From the NCBI GenBank assembly GCA_905234145.1, contig CAJOGK010000015.1:1-64000 (forward strand): 64,000 nucleotides of DNA, in the 5' to 3' direction. The DNA is from an uncultured Prevotella sp. Lineage in GTDB: Bacteria > Bacteroidota > Bacteroidia > Bacteroidales > Bacteroidaceae. Shown here one piece after another: positions 8,405 through 18,019 of the stretch (positions within the stretch are counted from its first letter, which is position 1; each line of letters starts with the position of its first letter). A program made the position numbers and the translations under genes. The notes beneath the pieces are model-generated. The model worked only from the letters and a program-made list of their open reading frames with translations. It was not told the origin of the DNA and made no database searches.

Positions 8405-8409
8405 AATAA

Positions 8410-9678
8410 TTACAATCTTCCGTCAACGATAGTTCTATCAAGCATGCACTTCACATCAAAGATAACACGGTTTTCTTTAAGCAAAGCAGGAACATCAAGA
8501 CCGTCAAACTTCTTGTGAGCAACTGCGGCAATGGCAGCATCGAACTTCTGAGTTGGAAGTTCGTTCACTACCTTAATACCATACTCATGCTCCACAATGG
8601 CGGAATTTGCCCAAGGATCATATACTGTGATATTTAGGTTATACTCCTTCAGTGCCTTGTATATATCAATAACCTTGGTGTTACGCACATCGGGGCAGTT
8701 CTCCTTGAAAGTGAAGCCAAGAATAATGATGTTAGAGTTCAGCACCTGAATGCCCTTCTTCAGCATCAGCTTGATAGTCTCGGTTGCTACATATTCACCC
8801 ATACCATCGTTCATACGACGACCGGCAAGAATAATCTCTGGGTTGTAGCCATGACGCTGAGCGCACTGAGCAAGATAATACGGGTCAACACCAATACAGT
8901 GACCACCCACCAGACCAGGACGGAAAGGAAGGAAGTTCCACTTAGTACCTGCGGCCTCCAACACATCAAGGGTATCAATACCCATCTTGTTAAAGATCTT
9001 AGAGAGCTCATTCACAAAAGCGATGTTAATGTCACGCTGTGAGTTCTCAATGACCTTAGCAGCCTCAGCCACCTTGATAGTGGGTGCGAGGTGTGTACCA
9101 GCAGCAATCACAGAAGAGTATACTTCATTAATGTACTTACCAATCTCAGGAGTAGAACCTGAAGTCACCTTTTTAATGTATTCAACTGTGTGCTGCTTGT
9201 CACCTGGGTTGATACGCTCAGGAGAGTAGCCACCATAGAAGTCAACGTTCATCTTCAAACCGCTAACCTTCTCCACAACAGGAATGCACTCATCTTCAGT
9301 AACACCAGGATAAACAGTGCTTTCGTAAACCACCACGTCTCCCTTGCTAATAACCTTACCAACAGTGGTACTTGCACCAACCAGCGGAGTGAGGTCTGGA
9401 TTGTTATCTTCATCGACAGGAGTAGGTACGGCAACCACATAGAAGTTGCAATCCTTAATCTTCTCAATGTCGCTGGTACAGATGAAACCATGGTTGTTGA
9501 TAGCATCCTGCAGGATATCATCAGCCACTTCCAGAGTAGCATCGTGTCCAGCCATCAACGCATCACAACGCTTCTGGTTCATGTCAAAACCCGCTGTGGG
9601 GTACTTCGTAGAAAACAGACGTGCCAACGGCAGTCCAACGTAACCGAGTCCGATTACGCAAATCTTTGTCTCTTTCAT
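8410..9678 (-). CDS. tviB: UDP-N-acetylhexosamine 6-dehydrogenase (WbpO/TviB type)
   Basis: Oxidises C6 of a UDP-HexNAc to the uronic acid with NAD. The Rossmann motif VIGLGYVGLPLA is at residues 8-19, the GFDMNQKR / GHDATLEV segments are typical of the TviB/WbpO group, and the catalytic cysteine is Cys261 in GLVGGHCIGVDPYYL. A C-terminal UDP-binding domain follows, with GFTFKENCPDVRNTK. At 422 residues it matches family length. With the following 4-epimerase it supplies UDP-GalNAcA. Confidence 0.93.
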   Translation of the reverse strand: MKETKICVIGLGYVGLPLARLFSTKYPTAGFDMNQKRCDALMAGHDATLEVADDILQDAINNHGFICTSDIEKIKDCNFYVVAVPTPVDEDNNPDLTPLVGASTTVGKVISKGDVVVYESTVYPGVTEDECIPVVEKVSGLKMNVDFYGGYSPERINPGDKQHTVEYIKKVTSGSTPEIGKYINEVYSSVIAAGTHLAPTIKVAEAAKVIENSQRDINIAFVNELSKIFNKMGIDTLDVLEAAGTKWNFLPFRPGLVGGHCIGVDPYYLAQCAQRHGYNPEIILAGRRMNDGMGEYVATETIKLMLKKGIQVLNSNIIILGFTFKENCPDVRNTKVIDIYKALKEYNLNITVYDPWANSAIVEHEYGIKVVNELPTQKFDAAIAAVAHKKFDGLDVPALLKENRVIFDVKCMLDRTIVDGRL

Positions 9679-9692
9679 CGCTATATAAATAT

Positions 9693-10682
9693 TTAATTAA
9701 ATAATCCTCTTATGTATCCCAATCCGTAAGCAATATGTAATGAGATAAATAAAAATGGCATCACTAATATCTGATTAATCTTATTCGTTTTCTTGGTAGC
9801 AAAATAAACTCCAAGTATTAAATGCAGCAATATCACAGCTGCTCCCAATACCCAGAATATCGGATGGACAAAGCCTAGTGCTATTGCCCCGATAATAGAA
9901 AGGACAAAAGCAAATGGTACTAAATGCCTAATAGACAAAGCTCCACTTCCTCGCTTTAGCAGCACCATATTCCATTGGCCATTACCGTATGCCTGTTTAA
10001 GCATCTTCTTGACGGTATTCCTTGTATAGTAAGTGCTCTTAATTGCGGGATTGAAATAAAACTTCCCACCAGCTTTCTTAATTCGGCTATGCATTTCGAT
10101 GTCTTGGTTTCTCACCATCTTTTCATCAAAATAACCTGCTTCATCAAAAATAGCCTTCAGGTACAGGCCATACACTGCCGTATCAGCGTAACTTTCATCT
10201 TCAGATACTCTGAATGAAGAATTGCCTACGCCAAAGGGTGATGAAAGAACGTAAGATATGACATTATCCTCACCATTCAGAGATTTCGAAGTAAGTTTTC
10301 CACCCACACAGACGGCATCCACCCGTTGCATGGTTTCTACGCTCTTCTCGATAAAGTCCTTCTCTGCAGTAGCATGAGCATCTATACGCACTACATATTC
10401 CCCTTTAGCAGATTGAATTCCAATGTTCCATCCTGTAGCCAGTATTTTCTTCGGGTTTGGAACCACTCTGATACTAAAACTCTCTGAGTTATATGTATAT
10501 TGTAATTCTTTTATGATATTAAGCGTTCCGTCTGTTGAACCACCGTCTACAATTACAATCTCATACTTATCTTTAGGATAGGTCTGGTCTATCAAAGACA
10601 TCAAAGACATCTTGATATAATCTTTTTCGTTTCTTGTCACTAAAAGGGCAGAAACGAAAGGTAGTTTTTCTTTATTCTCCAT
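9693..10682 (-). CDS. family 2 glycosyltransferase with C-terminal membrane helices
   Basis: A 329-residue ExoA-like GT2. The nucleotide-binding part is IVIVDGGSTDGT (about 42-53), the metal-binding acidic motif is VRIDAHAT, and the catalytic-loop region is VRNQDIEMHSR. The C-terminus has about three hydrophobic helices (from FAFVLSIIGAIAL onward), so it is membrane-anchored and probably acts on a lipid-linked acceptor. Donor and acceptor are unknown. Confidence 0.88.
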   Translation of the reverse strand: MENKEKLPFVSALLVTRNEKDYIKMSLMSLIDQTYPKDKYEIVIVDGGSTDGTLNIIKELQYTYNSESFSIRVVPNPKKILATGWNIGIQSAKGEYVVRIDAHATAEKDFIEKSVETMQRVDAVCVGGKLTSKSLNGEDNVISYVLSSPFGVGNSSFRVSEDESYADTAVYGLYLKAIFDEAGYFDEKMVRNQDIEMHSRIKKAGGKFYFNPAIKSTYYTRNTVKKMLKQAYGNGQWNMVLLKRGSGALSIRHLVPFAFVLSIIGAIALGFVHPIFWVLGAAVILLHLILGVYFATKKTNKINQILVMPFLFISLHIAYGLGYIRGLFN

Positions 10683-10685
10683 TTC

Positions 10686-11957
10686 TCAAAGATTTACAAC
10701 ATACAATCCGCGATGACCTTCAAACACGCTATCAAAACAAACAGCAGAACCATCTCTTTTCCATCGTGGATGCAAATCACAGCGAGTATCGTTATCATAC
10801 TTAAAGGGTGCAAACACACGAGCAATTACCTTCATTTCTTTACCTTCCGGATCAGTATCTTTAAGCAGTTTTACATCCGCTACTCGTGCTCTATTAGGAT
10901 AAGAATCTGTTACGACTAAGTTGTTGTCAGTAGGGCAATAGCTTGGATGACCGTCATTGCTTAACTGCGGCCATAAATGTTTGTATTCTTGTGTCTTGTC
11001 CCTCATCAGATAGTAGCCAGCTCCACCATCTTTCTTGTTCTCAAAAGCAATGATATGTTCATCGTCTTTCCAATAGCAATGGCTGGTCATGTCATCATCG
11101 TTTAACACATACATGTCCGTACCATCTACATTGCATGTTATTAAACGAGTGTACTTTCTAGAACCCACAAACCATCGATATAATACCATGAAGCGTTTTC
11201 CGTTGGGGGAAAGCATGATATGGTTCACTTTATGCACACTACCTGACACCTGCATTTCTGGTCTTGGCTGGAATTTAGCGAAATCGGTGTATTTCAATAA
11301 AGGCTTTACTTCCCCTGTCTCAATATTCATCTTCCAAATACATGTTTCATCAGGCAAAGCCACTCCCTTTGTTTTTTCAGGCAGTGCTGCATATCCATAG
11401 CCTAAACGCAAGCTGTGCAAACGTGAGAAATCCAAAGACAATGCTGTTTTACCATCTGCAGAGACTGTATAAACAGGCAAAGGCAAAATTCTCACCTCTT
11501 TAGTCATTATATCAAGTATCACAGAACAGTACTTGCCGTCGCGTAAATCATTATACAGTACCTTCGATTTGAAATCTGGCCCAAGCCATTGCGCCATACA
11601 TCCTTGCTGTACATTCCAAGTTTGTGTTATGGCTACCCTCCTACAATAATCCTTATCGTTAGGGTTAAGGTTAAAGTCGAAAAGAACTATCTCCGCTTCT
11701 CCTATAGGATCAGGCGCACTCCAAGTGTTATCCGCCCTCATGCAAAGCATATACCTACCAGTTGCATCCCATGGGGATTTGTCGTAATATCCAAAAAAAT
11801 ACTCGCAACTGTCATTCGGAGAAACGCGTTCGATATTCCCCTCCGATTTTATCTTTGGAGAAATGGCATACATAGCCAGCTGATACCCTCGCTTAATATA
11901 TTTCTTAATACCAGGAACCTTATTCAACTGGTAGTTTATCCTTTGTTCTAAACTCAT
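10686..11957 (-). CDS. predicted cytosolic beta-propeller protein of the polysaccharide locus
   Basis: A 423-residue protein without signal peptide or membrane segment. It is built from repeated WD/TolB-like blades with Asp-rich turns: SPNDSCEYFFGYYDKSPWD, LSPNGKRFMVLYRWF, LSNDGHPSYCP, and a C-terminal HPRWKRDGSAVCFDS. Such TolB-like propellers resemble oligogalacturonate-lyase-type folds, and relatives occur among glycosyltransferase genes, but no reaction is established. It overlaps the next GT2 gene by four bases and sits four bases from the other, so it is co-translated with glycosyltransferases. Confidence 0.65.
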   Translation of the reverse strand: MSLEQRINYQLNKVPGIKKYIKRGYQLAMYAISPKIKSEGNIERVSPNDSCEYFFGYYDKSPWDATGRYMLCMRADNTWSAPDPIGEAEIVLFDFNLNPNDKDYCRRVAITQTWNVQQGCMAQWLGPDFKSKVLYNDLRDGKYCSVILDIMTKEVRILPLPVYTVSADGKTALSLDFSRLHSLRLGYGYAALPEKTKGVALPDETCIWKMNIETGEVKPLLKYTDFAKFQPRPEMQVSGSVHKVNHIMLSPNGKRFMVLYRWFVGSRKYTRLITCNVDGTDMYVLNDDDMTSHCYWKDDEHIIAFENKKDGGAGYYLMRDKTQEYKHLWPQLSNDGHPSYCPTDNNLVVTDSYPNRARVADVKLLKDTDPEGKEMKVIARVFAPFKYDNDTRCDLHPRWKRDGSAVCFDSVFEGHRGLYVVNL

Positions 11958-12853
11958 GATTCTATTATATATTTTCTATCCTTCATTCTTTTCATTAAGG
12001 CCTTATATGCTGAAACATTTATTCCAACACTCAAAATATGTTTAAACGCTGCTGTAAAATTTCTCTCTTTTAGTGCAGCAAAAGCCAATTCAAAACTATG
12101 TGCTGCTTTTATTTGCCTCTGCTCTTTCTGAGTATACATTTCCAAGTGTGGAGCAACTGCTTGAAAAAAATCTCTTTTTATATTTATAAGCCGTTCATAT
12201 GATGGTCTATTGATAGTAGAATCCGAATGTAGCTTTACCAGATATTCGTTCAATGCACACATATTGTGCGCTTTAGTAAAATCTAATAAAAGTTGTAAGT
12301 CCTGATGTCTCTTAAGGGTATTATCAAACAACCCTGCTTCAAACAACGCTTTCTTCCTCAAAAGAATCGTGGAAGTAAAAACCGCCACTTCACGCTGAAA
12401 GATTTTTTTATGAAGTCCTTCCGCAATATATGGTGGACAACTATGAAACAACCTTCCTGTTGTATACTCATTATACAGGCACGAAACTCCATCAATTTCT
12501 GGATGTGTTTTAAGAATTTCCATTTGTTTTTCTAATTTGGTAGGGAGCCATTCGTCATCGTCATCCAAAAAGGCAATAAATTCACCTTGCGCAGCTCTTA
12601 TACCAGCATTACGGGCTTCAGCACCATTGATGTGCATAGGCTGTGTGACTAATCTCACTCGGCTGTCATTTTTGTATTCATCTATGATTTCATGCAACGT
12701 CTTACTATACTCATCGCCAGCAATATTATCATCGACAACAAGAACTTCCATATTACAGTACGTCTGCGCCAATACGCTATTTATTGCCCTTCTCAACGTA
12801 TCAGCACGTTTATACGAAGGTATCACACAAGATATTAAAGGAGCTTCTTCCAT
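11954..12853 (-). CDS. family 2 glycosyltransferase
   Basis: A 299-residue GT-A glycosyltransferase with CVIPSYKRADTLRRAINS at the N-terminus, VLVVDDNIAG for nucleotide binding and FLDDDDEWLP as the DxD metal site. The C-terminal region is helical and basic with no membrane span. It overlaps the beta-propeller gene by four bases. Sugar specificity is unknown. Confidence 0.9.
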   Translation of the reverse strand: MEEAPLISCVIPSYKRADTLRRAINSVLAQTYCNMEVLVVDDNIAGDEYSKTLHEIIDEYKNDSRVRLVTQPMHINGAEARNAGIRAAQGEFIAFLDDDDEWLPTKLEKQMEILKTHPEIDGVSCLYNEYTTGRLFHSCPPYIAEGLHKKIFQREVAVFTSTILLRKKALFEAGLFDNTLKRHQDLQLLLDFTKAHNMCALNEYLVKLHSDSTINRPSYERLINIKRDFFQAVAPHLEMYTQKEQRQIKAAHSFELAFAALKERNFTAAFKHILSVGINVSAYKALMKRMKDRKYIIES

Positions 12854-12895
12854 GTCAACAATTTTTTACATTTTGAACTACAATGAGGGAACTTA

Positions 12896-13741
12896 TTATG
12901 ATTTCTTTAAAATAGTTTTAACTTTAACATAAAGAGAGGGGAAACAAACACCCACATAACAGATAATTAAATAAACAATAGATTTAAGAACTCCACCCCT
13001 TTTCAAATTAAATCTGAAATGAATTTTGGGAGAATTCATTGGATTATGCAGGATTGTCCATCTTTTTGAGAAGGAAATCTCTTTATTACAATAGCGTGGA
13101 ATGAATTCATCGTGCCTTTCGGCTATGCCAACATATTTCGGCGAGAGCAACACTTTGAAGCCTTTTTCCCTAACTCTATATCCATAATCAAAATCACCTC
13201 CTCCATGAATATATATCTTATCAATTAAACCCACCGACAAGAAAACATCATGCGGTATCAGGACTAAATTACCATTCATTTTCACAATCTCCTGAAGTTG
13301 ATTGTTTGGTACAATCAACTGGTCGTTTTCCGTTTTTCCACCATAAGAAACATTGCCTTCGTGGTTCCGAAAAGCGCCTGTCACAACCGTATCTCTCGAC
13401 ACTGAATCAAACATCGTTTGTAATGCGTCAGGGAAAATGTCTGAGTCATCGTTATACCAAAGATAATAATCATACAGTCTTTTAGATTCAAGGGCGGTTT
13501 CCCAGGCAAGATTCATTCCACCTCCCCAAAAAAGTTGCCCATTGCCTTTGACAACTATAACTTGAGGGTATTTTTCTTTAACAGCATCTCTCGTACCGTC
13601 CGTACAACCATCATCAGTTAAGTAAATATCAAAATTATAATCGTTGCCAAGAGAATGTATAGCTATATACAGAGATTTTAGTCCCTTTAATGTGATTTCT
13701 TTGCGATTGAATACTGTTATAAGTACAGCTACCTTTGTCAT
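12896..13741 (-). CDS. family 2 glycosyltransferase
   Basis: A 281-residue GT2 with LITVFNRKEITLKGL, IYLTDDGCTDGT and an acidic WYNDDSDIF motif. GGDFDYGYRVREKG is the conserved catalytic-loop ED-like region of rhamnosyl/galactofuranosyl-type GT2 enzymes; the donor remains undetermined. Its start codon overlaps the stop of the polymerase gene by one base. Confidence 0.88.
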   Translation of the reverse strand: MTKVAVLITVFNRKEITLKGLKSLYIAIHSLGNDYNFDIYLTDDGCTDGTRDAVKEKYPQVIVVKGNGQLFWGGGMNLAWETALESKRLYDYYLWYNDDSDIFPDALQTMFDSVSRDTVVTGAFRNHEGNVSYGGKTENDQLIVPNNQLQEIVKMNGNLVLIPHDVFLSVGLIDKIYIHGGGDFDYGYRVREKGFKVLLSPKYVGIAERHDEFIPRYCNKEISFSKRWTILHNPMNSPKIHFRFNLKRGGVLKSIVYLIICYVGVCFPSLYVKVKTILKKS

Positions 13742-14976
13742 TATTCTGAAAGTTTTATTTGAACCTTTTTATTAACACCAATCATTGGAGTCGATACACT
13801 TTTCAACCTACTGGTACTTTTTCCGTACTTCAATACAACCATCAAGCAGAATAAGTATAGCATAAAATAGTGCATTTCGTTGATGTGAAAAGGCCGCTGC
13901 ATATAATCTAAAAATAAAATGCCCGAGGAGTATTTTACCTCCTTTTCTTTCCAGTACCTAATAAGAATGTATAACAACGGAATATATGTAATCACATAGC
14001 CTACAATGCCATCTTTAGCTAATATCTCATAAGGGTTGTCGGTAATTGTATTGCCACCCATTCCTTCAAATCTCTGAGCGCCTTGACCAAAAATAGGCGC
14101 CTGTCTAAAAATCATCTCGGCATTATCTGACTGATCAAATCTCTTAGATCTTATGTGATCACCAGAGAATCGTTCAACCGTTAAATAAAGGAATTCTGAG
14201 TTATTGGATAAAGTTTTTGTTATAACAAACAGGAGAGGTATAACAATTAACAACGTTAGGACCATTGTTTTAACCTTAGAAGAATAAAAACAGATAAAAT
14301 AAATAGGCAAAAGCACAAAATACGCAGCCGAGAAAGTAAAAAAGAGTGAGATGACAAGTACAATCTCAAGCTTCTGATTATTAAAAGTAAGCTTATTAAA
14401 GAGTAATGCAAATACACCCCAGAAAGCGAATGCGCCTGGCTCATCAAAAAAGCCACCCACACGCATAATATTACCTAATACTTCATTAGAACATGTTAAT
14501 CCATAGAAGTTAATATATCCAAATCCATCTCTCGTTTCTATTGACATCAAAGGTTGTATAATACCAATAAAAACGAACACAAAAGCGATTACACCTAAAA
14601 TACCCTGAAATGTAAGGAACTTGCAATAAATATTCAAAAAGCTATAAAAACTATCTTTCCATAACAACATTGATATGGCCAAAAATGTCAAGGCAATAAA
14701 GAAAAGTCTTGTAAAATAAGATGTATCATCGAACATAAATAAATAAAAAAACCATCCGAAACATTGTAATGCCATAACAATTATTAATTCATTAGGCATA
14801 CCTTTCTTTCGATTCTTGATAGATATGCAATATAAAAATATAATAGTAAAGAACACTATACCCATTATGTTTTCCTTTGGGAAACCAAAGAATAACTGAA
14901 ACATATAGGGATACATACTTAACAGCATCAGCAGAATAAGTAAATTTGGAACCCTGATTTTTTTTATTAAATTCAT
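13741..14976 (-). CDS. wzy: Wzy-like polysaccharide polymerase
   Basis: A 411-residue, very hydrophobic protein with about ten to twelve predicted membrane helices and a large loop between residues about 265 and 325. The loop contains FGQGAQRFEGMGG and DNPYEILAKDG, reminiscent of the periplasmic loop of O-antigen ligases and polymerases (Wzy/WaaL). In a locus with a Wzx flippase and an initiating transferase, the polymerase role is the natural reading. AT-rich like most wzy genes. Exact linkage is unknown. Confidence 0.82.
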   Translation of the reverse strand: MNLIKKIRVPNLLILLMLLSMYPYMFQLFFGFPKENIMGIVFFTIIFLYCISIKNRKKGMPNELIIVMALQCFGWFFYLFMFDDTSYFTRLFFIALTFLAISMLLWKDSFYSFLNIYCKFLTFQGILGVIAFVFVFIGIIQPLMSIETRDGFGYINFYGLTCSNEVLGNIMRVGGFFDEPGAFAFWGVFALLFNKLTFNNQKLEIVLVISLFFTFSAAYFVLLPIYFICFYSSKVKTMVLTLLIVIPLLFVITKTLSNNSEFLYLTVERFSGDHIRSKRFDQSDNAEMIFRQAPIFGQGAQRFEGMGGNTITDNPYEILAKDGIVGYVITYIPLLYILIRYWKEKEVKYSSGILFLDYMQRPFHINEMHYFMLYLFCLMVVLKYGKSTSRLKSVSTPMIGVNKKVQIKLSE

Positions 14977-15265
14977 ACCAAGTTGTCGTTTATTTATTGT
15001 TTTCTAAAGCAATCACTTCCTCATGACTATTACACAAGTCGCTGAAAATAATAACTTTATAATAACACTTATAAGTTTCTTGTCTAGCTTTATCGGATTA
15101 TTGTTAAAGATACGGATTGCGTAAATTTTCAATCAGCATGTATGCCTATTCACAAGGGGCTGTGGCAGGTATGAACTTCCCTGTTTCATCAACTTTAACA
15201 TAATCCGCTACCCCAGCACAACGAACCATTACCTTGAAAAAAATTATTATAGACAATTAAATACG
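14977..15265. other. AT-rich gap between polymerase and glycosyltransferase genes
   Basis: The gap of 289 bases breaks the otherwise tight packing of the locus. It holds only a 27-codon open frame (15146-15229, minus) and AT-rich sequence. No terminator hairpin or -7 box stands out. Confidence 0.5.
15146..15229 (-). pseudogene. possible gene remnant or very small ORF (27 aa)
   Basis: An ATG-to-TAG frame whose product contains ADYVKVDETGKFIPATAPCE. This is protein-like in composition and looks like the C-terminal end of a longer protein, but the frame closes shortly upstream. It may be debris of a gene lost from the locus. I do not recognise the parent family. Confidence 0.3.
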
Positions 15266-16285
15266 TCAATTCTTAGGTCTCAACACAATATTTCTGATAC
15301 ACTTACCTATTGAAGACACAATTATATTAATCAGCACCTCAAAATACCAAATATACCTCAAATGACTTGGAGCATGGTATTCTCTAATCAAGCTAAGTGT
15401 ATATAGCACGAATCTCGTCTTTGCAACATTCTTCAGCAAATGTAAGACCTGATAATAAACTAAGTCTTTCTGGTACTTGAAGTACACTGCCTTATGGAAA
15501 TTGTAATAGTGCTTGTAACTCGTTCTAATGGCATCCTTCTTATTCAATTTCGAATAAATCCCATCTCCTGTCATTCGGTAAACTGCAAAGTCTTCATCAA
15601 AGTACTTCAATTTTCCACTTGCAGCACATTGATAATAGACATAAAGGTCTCTGGACTTACCCACAAAAGGCTCTACTTCTTTTATTTCCTTGCGAAATAC
15701 AAGGTTTCGGAGGCCCATATTGTAGCCACGCATTATGTCTTCTATCGACAGTCCTCTTCTGAATGTAATTTTACTAATCCGCCTTCCTTCTCTGTCACAC
15801 ACTATCTTGTTTCCAAACACAGCAGAATATTCTGGATTATCGTTTAAGAAGTTTACTGCTGTAGATAAAAAACACGAGTGAATCCAATAATCGTCCCCTT
15901 CACAACATGCAATATATTTTGCATTATTGAAAATCTGGGCATAATAGCTACGTTTCCTTGGTTTTAACTCCGGCCTACTATAATGGTTATATTTTAGAAA
16001 GAAAACAGCAAAATAACAGTTTACATTATCTTTGTGCCTTGCAAACTTCAAAGCATAGTCATCCGTATCCTCGTATTCGGAATTATCAATTTCACAACTG
16101 GAAACAAAATAGTTGTTAATCACAATTTTATTTCCATCGGAGGAAGCATCATCCACAACAACACACACAAATGGGAAAGATGTTTTCTGTAGAGCAAAAC
16201 CATTCAATGCATCTTCAATATAGGCAGACTGATTATACGTGTTGCAAACAACACATGCCTCATAATATCTATTCTGTAGATTCAT
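15266..16285 (-). CDS. family 2 glycosyltransferase
   Basis: A 339-residue GT2 with VVCNTYNQSAYIEDALNG at the N-terminus, VVVDDASSDGN, and ACEGDDYWIH as the metal-binding acidic motif. The C-terminus is aromatic and basic with a hydrophobic stretch near the end, possibly membrane-associated. It abuts the flippase gene directly. Donor sugar unknown. Confidence 0.9.
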   Translation of the reverse strand: MNLQNRYYEACVVCNTYNQSAYIEDALNGFALQKTSFPFVCVVVDDASSDGNKIVINNYFVSSCEIDNSEYEDTDDYALKFARHKDNVNCYFAVFFLKYNHYSRPELKPRKRSYYAQIFNNAKYIACCEGDDYWIHSCFLSTAVNFLNDNPEYSAVFGNKIVCDREGRRISKITFRRGLSIEDIMRGYNMGLRNLVFRKEIKEVEPFVGKSRDLYVYYQCAASGKLKYFDEDFAVYRMTGDGIYSKLNKKDAIRTSYKHYYNFHKAVYFKYQKDLVYYQVLHLLKNVAKTRFVLYTLSLIREYHAPSHLRYIWYFEVLINIIVSSIGKCIRNIVLRPKN

Positions 16286-17746
16286 TTATAATCTTTGAAA
16301 TATCTTCTTTAAAATGTTCTTGGAAATTCCCTTTATCTCTAGATATTCTGGCAATTTAGTAGTTTCACATACCACCAAGAAAACTGCAACTCCTACAACT
16401 ATCTGGATTGGCAATATAATCCAATTACTAATAGGTAAAAATTTTAGAAAATAAACTGCAAGTGCCACAACGAGTGCTACGCCATAGCTTGGAACCACGT
16501 CTTTCAACTGCATCCAGGAAGTATAACCCAATAATTTGCCAGAATAATAGCTGTTAAGGAAAAATGCGATAATGCTTGTAAATATACTGCACACCAACAT
16601 CCAATATATACTTATAAAGGCACCCACAAGCAGCGGTCCAATCAGAATCATCTTCTTCACGATATCTAGATAAAGAAAGATGTCTGTCCTGCCTTGTACT
16701 TGAAGCATGTTTAGATTGATGGCCTGAAGAGGGTAGGTTGAACGATAAATACATATCAGTGGCAAAAATGTGGCTGCGATATGCCATTTGGGTCCAATCA
16801 GGCAATATATGAACGGTTCTGCAACTGCGCCCAACGAAAACATACAAACGACAGTTACAAACATTGTCATTTTAATGACCTTTCTATAAGCTGCTACCAT
16901 CCTTGTCTTGTCATCCTGTACTTGAGCTAATACTGGATACGTCACCCTCTGAATGATGGACGTAAAATTGGCAGATAATAATTGAGCATAATATCCAGAC
17001 TTGGAAAATTGACCGAGCGTTGCTGGAGAATAGAATTTTGAGACAACTATTTTCTTCAGATCAGTCCACAGCTTATCTATCAATCCTGTTAGTAGAAGTT
17101 TCCAACCGAATCCCCACATGTAACGAAGGCTAACCATACTAAAAATCCACGAAGGTCTCCAATGGTTGAACGACCATAGACAGCAGGAGTAGACAAACTG
17201 ACGTGATAATTGTTGTCCCACAAGACTCCATACTCCATAGCCTGTGAATGCCATGGCTATTCCGACAGCCCCACTGCATACGGCTGAAATAAAGGATGCT
17301 TTAGTCTTGGTCTTAAAGTCAATATTACGAGTGAGGATGGTGTTTTGAACAATAGTCAAAGCCTGAATAATTAATAACAAGCCCATTACCCGAACTAATG
17401 CCGTAAGTTGAGGTCGCTCAAAGAACCATGCAATCCATGGAGCGCATGCATATAGAAGTAAGAAAAGGAATGTGCTTACAGCGAGGTTAAAGTAAAAGAG
17501 CGTATTATAATCGTCATTTGTGATGTCTGGCTTGCGAATCAGCGAGTTACTGAACCCGCTGTCCACGATACCAAGCATTATGCTTGTGAATATGAGGACA
17601 ATACCTATCAACCCATACTCTTCCGGTGAAAGCAGACGTGCCAATACGATGCCGACAACAAACATCACGCCCTGCCCCAGGAATGCATCTGCGGCACTCC
17701 AAAAAGTACCCTTTACTGTTTTATCTTTTAAACTTTGTTTTGCCAT
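16286..17746 (-). CDS. wzx: Wzx-type lipid-linked oligosaccharide flippase
   Basis: A 486-residue polytopic membrane protein with about 12-14 predicted helices, starting with the hallmark N-terminus KGTFWSAADAFLGQGVMF and LARLLSPEEYGLIG of the polysaccharide transporter (PST/MOP) superfamily. It would flip the undecaprenyl-linked repeat unit to the periplasm for polymerisation by the Wzy-like protein. Length and motifs are normal. Confidence 0.92.
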   Translation of the reverse strand: MAKQSLKDKTVKGTFWSAADAFLGQGVMFVVGIVLARLLSPEEYGLIGIVLIFTSIMLGIVDSGFSNSLIRKPDITNDDYNTLFYFNLAVSTFLFLLLYACAPWIAWFFERPQLTALVRVMGLLLIIQALTIVQNTILTRNIDFKTKTKASFISAVCSGAVGIAMAFTGYGVWSLVGQQLSRQFVYSCCLWSFNHWRPSWIFSMVSLRYMWGFGWKLLLTGLIDKLWTDLKKIVVSKFYSPATLGQFSKSGYYAQLLSANFTSIIQRVTYPVLAQVQDDKTRMVAAYRKVIKMTMFVTVVCMFSLGAVAEPFIYCLIGPKWHIAATFLPLICIYRSTYPLQAINLNMLQVQGRTDIFLYLDIVKKMILIGPLLVGAFISIYWMLVCSIFTSIIAFFLNSYYSGKLLGYTSWMQLKDVVPSYGVALVVALAVYFLKFLPISNWIILPIQIVVGVAVFLVVCETTKLPEYLEIKGISKNILKKIFQRL

Positions 17747-17761
17747 ATTAATTTGTCAAAT

Positions 17762-17983
17762 TCACAAATCCACACTTGCCTTCCTGGGTTCAAAACAACA
17801 ACAAGGCCTTAAAATCACATTATGCTTGTAGAACATCCTCTGAGTAATGCCACGGATAGCTGAACTGCCACCTGTTGCCACGCCAAAATAGTCCAACAAC
17901 ACAGCCGTTGCTTGGTTTTGGACAATAGTAGGAAAAACATTATTTCCCAGTTCTATTATGTGTTTAAAAAAAGAGGCTGTCAT
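17762..17983 (-). CDS. doubtful small ORF (73 aa) between flippase and metallo-hydrolase
   Basis: An open frame filling most of a 273-base gap. The product includes GGSSAIRGITQR and a CCCFE cluster near the end, with no recognisable domain. It could be a real small protein, a gene remnant, or chance. No strong ribosome binding site is evident. Confidence 0.25.
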   Translation of the reverse strand: MTASFFKHIIELGNNVFPTIVQNQATAVLLDYFGVATGGSSAIRGITQRMFYKHNVILRPCCCFEPRKASVDL

Positions 17984-18019
17984 AATTTAATATCCTGCAA
18001 AACATCACAGCAACAATTC

